A stretch of 15,657 nt of DNA. It comes from an uncultured Streptococcus sp. Lineage in GTDB: Bacteria > Bacillota > Bacilli > Lactobacillales > Streptococcaceae. The stretch spans positions 1-15,657 of the forward strand of contig CABREZ010000026.1 of the NCBI GenBank assembly GCA_902470035.1. Direction: 5' to 3'. A program made the translations under genes and the position numbers. The notes beneath the pieces were generated by a model. It saw only the letters and a program-made list of their open reading frames with translations. It was not told where the DNA came from and ran no database searches. Below, one piece after another: positions 13,283 to 15,657 of this stretch; the stretch's first letter is position 1; every line of letters begins with the position of its first letter.

Positions 13283-13573
13283 ATGAATAAACGAAAACTA
13301 CAATATGTTGCACTACTGATTGCAGTCTTGCTTATTGCGATTATTTCCTTGGCCAATATGCAAACGGTGACTGTGAATTTCTTGCTGGTCCAATTTAAAC
13401 TCCCTCTTATCATTTTGATTCTGGTTTGTGTCCTTCTTGGTTCGCTGGTGACTTTCTTAGTCAGCCTTCCAAAAAATTTCTCATTAAAACATGAGTTAAA
13501 AGCCGCGAAAAAACAACTAGGACAAAAGATGTCAGGTGATAAAGAAGAAAAAATCAAACAAATCGAAAACTAA
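13283..13573 (+). CDS. LapA-domain (DUF1049) small membrane protein
   Basis: This 96-residue protein has two hydrophobic helices (about 7-26 and 37-60) followed by a basic, charged tail (about 64-96, rich in Lys and Glu, likely coiled) that should face the cytoplasm. The pattern NMQTVTVNFLLVQFKLPLIILILVCVLLGSLV between and within the helices is that of the LapA/DUF1049 family. In E. coli LapA acts with LapB in control of lipopolysaccharide synthesis, but this organism has no LPS, so the role here is unknown. It has an AGGGAG ribosome site, sits nine bases after gatD and ends at a terminator, so it is the third gene of the murT-gatD unit. Confidence 0.85.
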   Translation: MNKRKLQYVALLIAVLLIAIISLANMQTVTVNFLLVQFKLPLIILILVCVLLGSLVTFLVSLPKNFSLKHELKAAKKQLGQKMSGDKEEKIKQIEN

Positions 13574-13596
13574 AAAGCACCAATCAGTGCTTTTTT
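13572..13596. terminator. Bidirectional terminator between the LapA-domain gene and the MFS gene
   Basis: AAAAAGCAC (13572-13580) and GTGCTTTTTT (13587-13596) pair around a six-base loop, with A-run and T-run giving U-tails on both strands. It overlaps the stop of the LapA-domain gene and lies about ten bases past the MFS stop, serving the convergent pair. Confidence 0.88.
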
Positions 13597-13605
13597 CATG
13601 TTGTT

Positions 13606-14784
13606 CTAATGATTTTTTGCTTGTAACTGCTTGGCGACTACTTGTGCTAAGAGTGAAAAGAGAATAACGCCAGCTCCAATCAGGAGAAAGGATTCTACTC
13701 GGACACTTGGTAACCAAGTCATCAAGCCTTTGGAGATGGGCATAAAGAGAATAGCCAGGGTAAAAATAGTGCTTAAGACCCTGCCCAGATAGTCTCCTTC
13801 CACCTTTGTTTGCACTTGGGTAAAAAAGTGAATATTAAAAATCGTCATAAAGAGTTCACAGACTAAATTTCCAGAAAAGGATAGAAGAGGAGGAAGGGGC
13901 AAGCCCATCATGAACACTCCCACTCCTGTTAAAATTAATAAGAAGAGAAGCATCTCCATGCTTGATTTAAATTTATTAGCAATCAAGGCTCCGATGATGG
14001 AGCCAATAGCCCCCAAGGTTAAGATGGTTGCATAAGCGCCCTTGACCCCGTAGAGCCGATTGGAAAAGGGAAGTAAAAATTCAAAGGCTGCAAAAAAGAA
14101 ATTGACGCTGGAAGCAACTAAGAGGAGGAAGAAAATCTCTTTCTGATGCCAGATATAGTGCAGTCCATCCTTGATATCCGAAAAAATATCTTTTCCCGTA
14201 AACCGTTTCTTTTCTTGAACTTTGGCTTCTTCTTTCGGAAGGAATGCCACTAGGACAAAGGCGATGAAAAAGGTCAGTGCATCCAGTAAGAGGGTCGCAT
14301 GGAGACTGGCAAATTGTAAAACAAGGAAAGAGAACACAGGTGAGCTAACACCGACAACCTGTAAGACCAGCTCCAAGCGGGCATTATAGGTCACAATCTC
14401 GTCCTTCTCTACGACCTCAGTGATAATGGCTTTGTTGGCCGTACGAGAAAATGCAAAGGCAATGGCCTGAACAATATTGGCAACAATCAGGGCCGCAATC
14501 ATCCAACGATCGTTCCTGATAAAAGAAATCGCCAAACAAAGGAGACCACACACCAAGTCGGTCGTCATCAAAATCTTGCGACGGGAAAAACGGTCTGAGA
14601 TCACGCCTCCAAATGGATTGACTAGAATGGAGGTGACAAGTTCAGAAATTTGATAAATCCCTAATACCGTCTTTCCCACCGTCCCCATCGAGGCCAGCCA
14701 AACACTATTCCCATAATCATAGAGCATATTTCCCATTCTATTGATCGCGCCACGAGCAATTAATTGGACTGCATGTCGATTCAT
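13606..14784 (-). CDS. MFS transporter, drug-exporter-like
   Basis: This 392-residue polytopic membrane protein has 10-12 hydrophobic spans. The loop between helices 2 and 3 carries the MFS motif A variant GGVISDRFSRRK at residues 59-70. The overall pattern (NMLYDYGNSVWLAS near the start, then AFSRTANKAIITEVV around 111-126) resembles the DHA3 branch that includes macrolide exporters such as Mef, but resemblance to resistance genes is not proof of that function and the substrate cannot be told. A strong ribosome site (AAGGAG, eight bases before the ATG) is present. It lies 79 bases downstream of the rgg-type regulator in the same orientation and has a possible promoter of its own. Confidence 0.88.
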   Translation of the reverse strand: MNRHAVQLIARGAINRMGNMLYDYGNSVWLASMGTVGKTVLGIYQISELVTSILVNPFGGVISDRFSRRKILMTTDLVCGLLCLAISFIRNDRWMIAALIVANIVQAIAFAFSRTANKAIITEVVEKDEIVTYNARLELVLQVVGVSSPVFSFLVLQFASLHATLLLDALTFFIAFVLVAFLPKEEAKVQEKKRFTGKDIFSDIKDGLHYIWHQKEIFFLLLVASSVNFFFAAFEFLLPFSNRLYGVKGAYATILTLGAIGSIIGALIANKFKSSMEMLLFLLILTGVGVFMMGLPLPPLLSFSGNLVCELFMTIFNIHFFTQVQTKVEGDYLGRVLSTIFTLAILFMPISKGLMTWLPSVRVESFLLIGAGVILFSLLAQVVAKQLQAKNH

Positions 14785-14812
14785 AAAAAAATCTCCTTCA
14801 TTTTCTGAAACT

Positions 14813-14821
14813 ATTGTATCA
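14813..14821 (-). promoter_or_regulatory. Possible extended -10 promoter of the MFS gene
   Basis: TGATACAAT on the minus strand is the same extended -10 form seen before the reductase gene. The predicted start is about 22 bases before the ATG. No good -35 is visible; a short TCCC/GGGA inverted repeat at 14847-14860 lies upstream and could be part of a regulator site. Confidence 0.55.
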
Positions 14822-14863
14822 GTCCATGAAAGAGGTTTTCATTTTGTCCCCTATTTGGGAAAA

Positions 14864-15657
14864 TTAATATTTTACAAATTTATCAAAGTGTTCTTGATAG
14901 TAAGCTACCTGCTCTGGAAGACCTAGCACATCAAAAATATGCATAGCCTCTTGCATTTGCTGACTCCCTTCTTCTGTTTGCCCCTTCTGATAGAGGGCAA
15001 ATCCCTGGAGGTAATGAAAGACATTGCGTTCGTAGAGCTTGATGCTCTTGCCGATAATCTTTTCCACATAAGCTTCAAAATAACTAGCATTTTCGAAAGA
15101 ACGGTGTTCTAAACAATGCTGGTAGCAATTGAGGGCTAGAATCAAGACTAGTTTTCGATGGCGACCAATTTCCTTGTAGAAATCTTCCCGCTCCATCACT
15201 TCTCTACCAAGCCGAGTGACATAATCCACATCATAAAAGCTATAAAGATTGCCAAAGAGGATCAACTCATACATGGTCCATTCTTCCGTTTGAAAGAGAT
15301 AATCCGCCACCTTGTCCAGATCACTTTGCTTCATCGTGTAGCTGGCATCTCTCTGGCAAATCAAGCCTTGTAGCAGGATACAGTTCAATTCAAAATAGAG
15401 GGGATTGGTCGAACCTTTAGCCTTTTCAAGTTGTTCTCCTTGAAGCCTTTGAAAACCAGCAATATCATTTGCATAGTAAAGCGGAATAATCTGAGCCATC
15501 AAGGCCACATGCTCATGGTGTTGGAAATTTCTAGCCTTATCCATAAAATTTTCAATCGACACATGGATATTGTCTAATATCTCAAAGAAGCGAGACGTAG
15601 CAAGATCTGACTCCCCCAATTCAAAACGGGATAATTGGGAGGTCGAGCAAGCTTCTC
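14864..15657 (-). CDS. Rgg/MutR family transcriptional regulator (N-terminus cut by window edge)
   Basis: The 264 residues in view are most of an Rgg-type regulator, usually about 285-290 residues. The visible start, EACSTSQLSRFELGESDLAT, is the second half of the Cro/C1-type helix-turn-helix with the near-invariant Rgg pattern SQLSRFExGESDL. The remainder is an all-helical, TPR-like C-terminal domain that in this family forms the dimer and often binds a short hydrophobic peptide pheromone. About 20-25 N-terminal residues, the start codon and any peptide gene lie beyond the right edge. The in-frame TTG at 15617-15619 is inside the domain and not the start. The MFS gene follows 79 bases downstream, a common regulator-exporter arrangement. 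Confidence 0.9.
   Translation of the reverse strand, partial: EACSTSQLSRFELGESDLATSRFFEILDNIHVSIENFMDKARNFQHHEHVALMAQIIPLYYANDIAGFQRLQGEQLEKAKGSTNPLYFELNCILLQGLICQRDASYTMKQSDLDKVADYLFQTEEWTMYELILFGNLYSFYDVDYVTRLGREVMEREDFYKEIGRHRKLVLILALNCYQHCLEHRSFENASYFEAYVEKIIGKSIKLYERNVFHYLQGFALYQKGQTEEGSQQMQEAMHIFDVLGLPEQVAYYQEHFDKFVKY

Noticed and set aside
15617..15619. TTG as start codon of the Rgg-type gene
   Set aside because: The frame continues upstream to the window edge with clear helix-turn-helix sequence (SQLSRFE), so this codon is internal.
1..15657. CRISPR arrays, insertion sequences, prophage or attachment sites, tRNA or rRNA genes
   Set aside because: I saw no regularly spaced repeats, transposase or integrase motifs, or tRNA-like cloverleaf sequence; the region is syntenic core DNA.

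Overview
The window is chromosomal core DNA from a Streptococcus, most likely of the mitis/sanguinis side of the genus; the species cannot be fixed from sequence alone. The evidence is the gene content and order (WhiA, GlmR/YvcK, RapZ, RidA, ObgE, CdaA-CdaR-GlmM, MurT-GatD, an Rgg-type regulator and an S21 start typical of streptococci), the low-to-mid G+C, strong AGGAG ribosome sites, and many extended -10 (TGnTATAAT-like) promoters. I see no CRISPR array, tRNA, rRNA, prophage or insertion sequence.

Layout from left to right. (1) 1-55, minus: first codons of rpsU (S21) with a near-consensus promoter. (2) 199-500, minus: a small gene of unknown function that appears broken by a frameshift. 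(3) 581-1450, minus: an aquaglyceroporin with its own promoter and terminator. It is divergent from (4) 1655-2623, plus: a thioredoxin-reductase-like ferredoxin/flavodoxin-NADP+ reductase. (5) 2661-5448, minus: rapZ-glmR-whiA, with 4-base ATGA overlaps, ending in a terminator shared with the reductase gene. (6) 5560-7629, minus: a 43-codon membrane microprotein, obgE, a 53-codon unknown gene and ridA. A strong promoter precedes this unit, and a terminator or attenuator hairpin separates it from rapZ. (7) 7995-10963, minus: cdaA-cdaR-glmM, followed by an intrinsic terminator. (8) 11145-13573, plus: murT-gatD and a LapA-domain membrane protein, divergent from cdaA, with a predicted leaderless start for murT. 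(9) 13606-15657, minus: an MFS exporter-like gene behind a truncated (window-edge) rgg regulator gene.

The common theme of 2.6-13.3 kb is control of peptidoglycan precursor supply. GlmM makes GlcN-1-P for UDP-GlcNAc. CdaA/CdaR make and control c-di-AMP, and GlmM is known in other Firmicutes to bind CdaA. RapZ and GlmR belong to families tied to amino-sugar metabolism. MurT/GatD amidate lipid II. ObgE and WhiA connect to ribosome and cell-cycle functions. The rest is housekeeping or a typical regulator-transporter pair.

I did not find a clearly new multi-gene system. The best leads are regulatory or small: the ridA-rapZ attenuator-like leader, the leaderless murT start and inverted repeat shared with cdaA, the repeats at the promoter of the obg unit, two short conserved-looking proteins, and the frameshifted gene.
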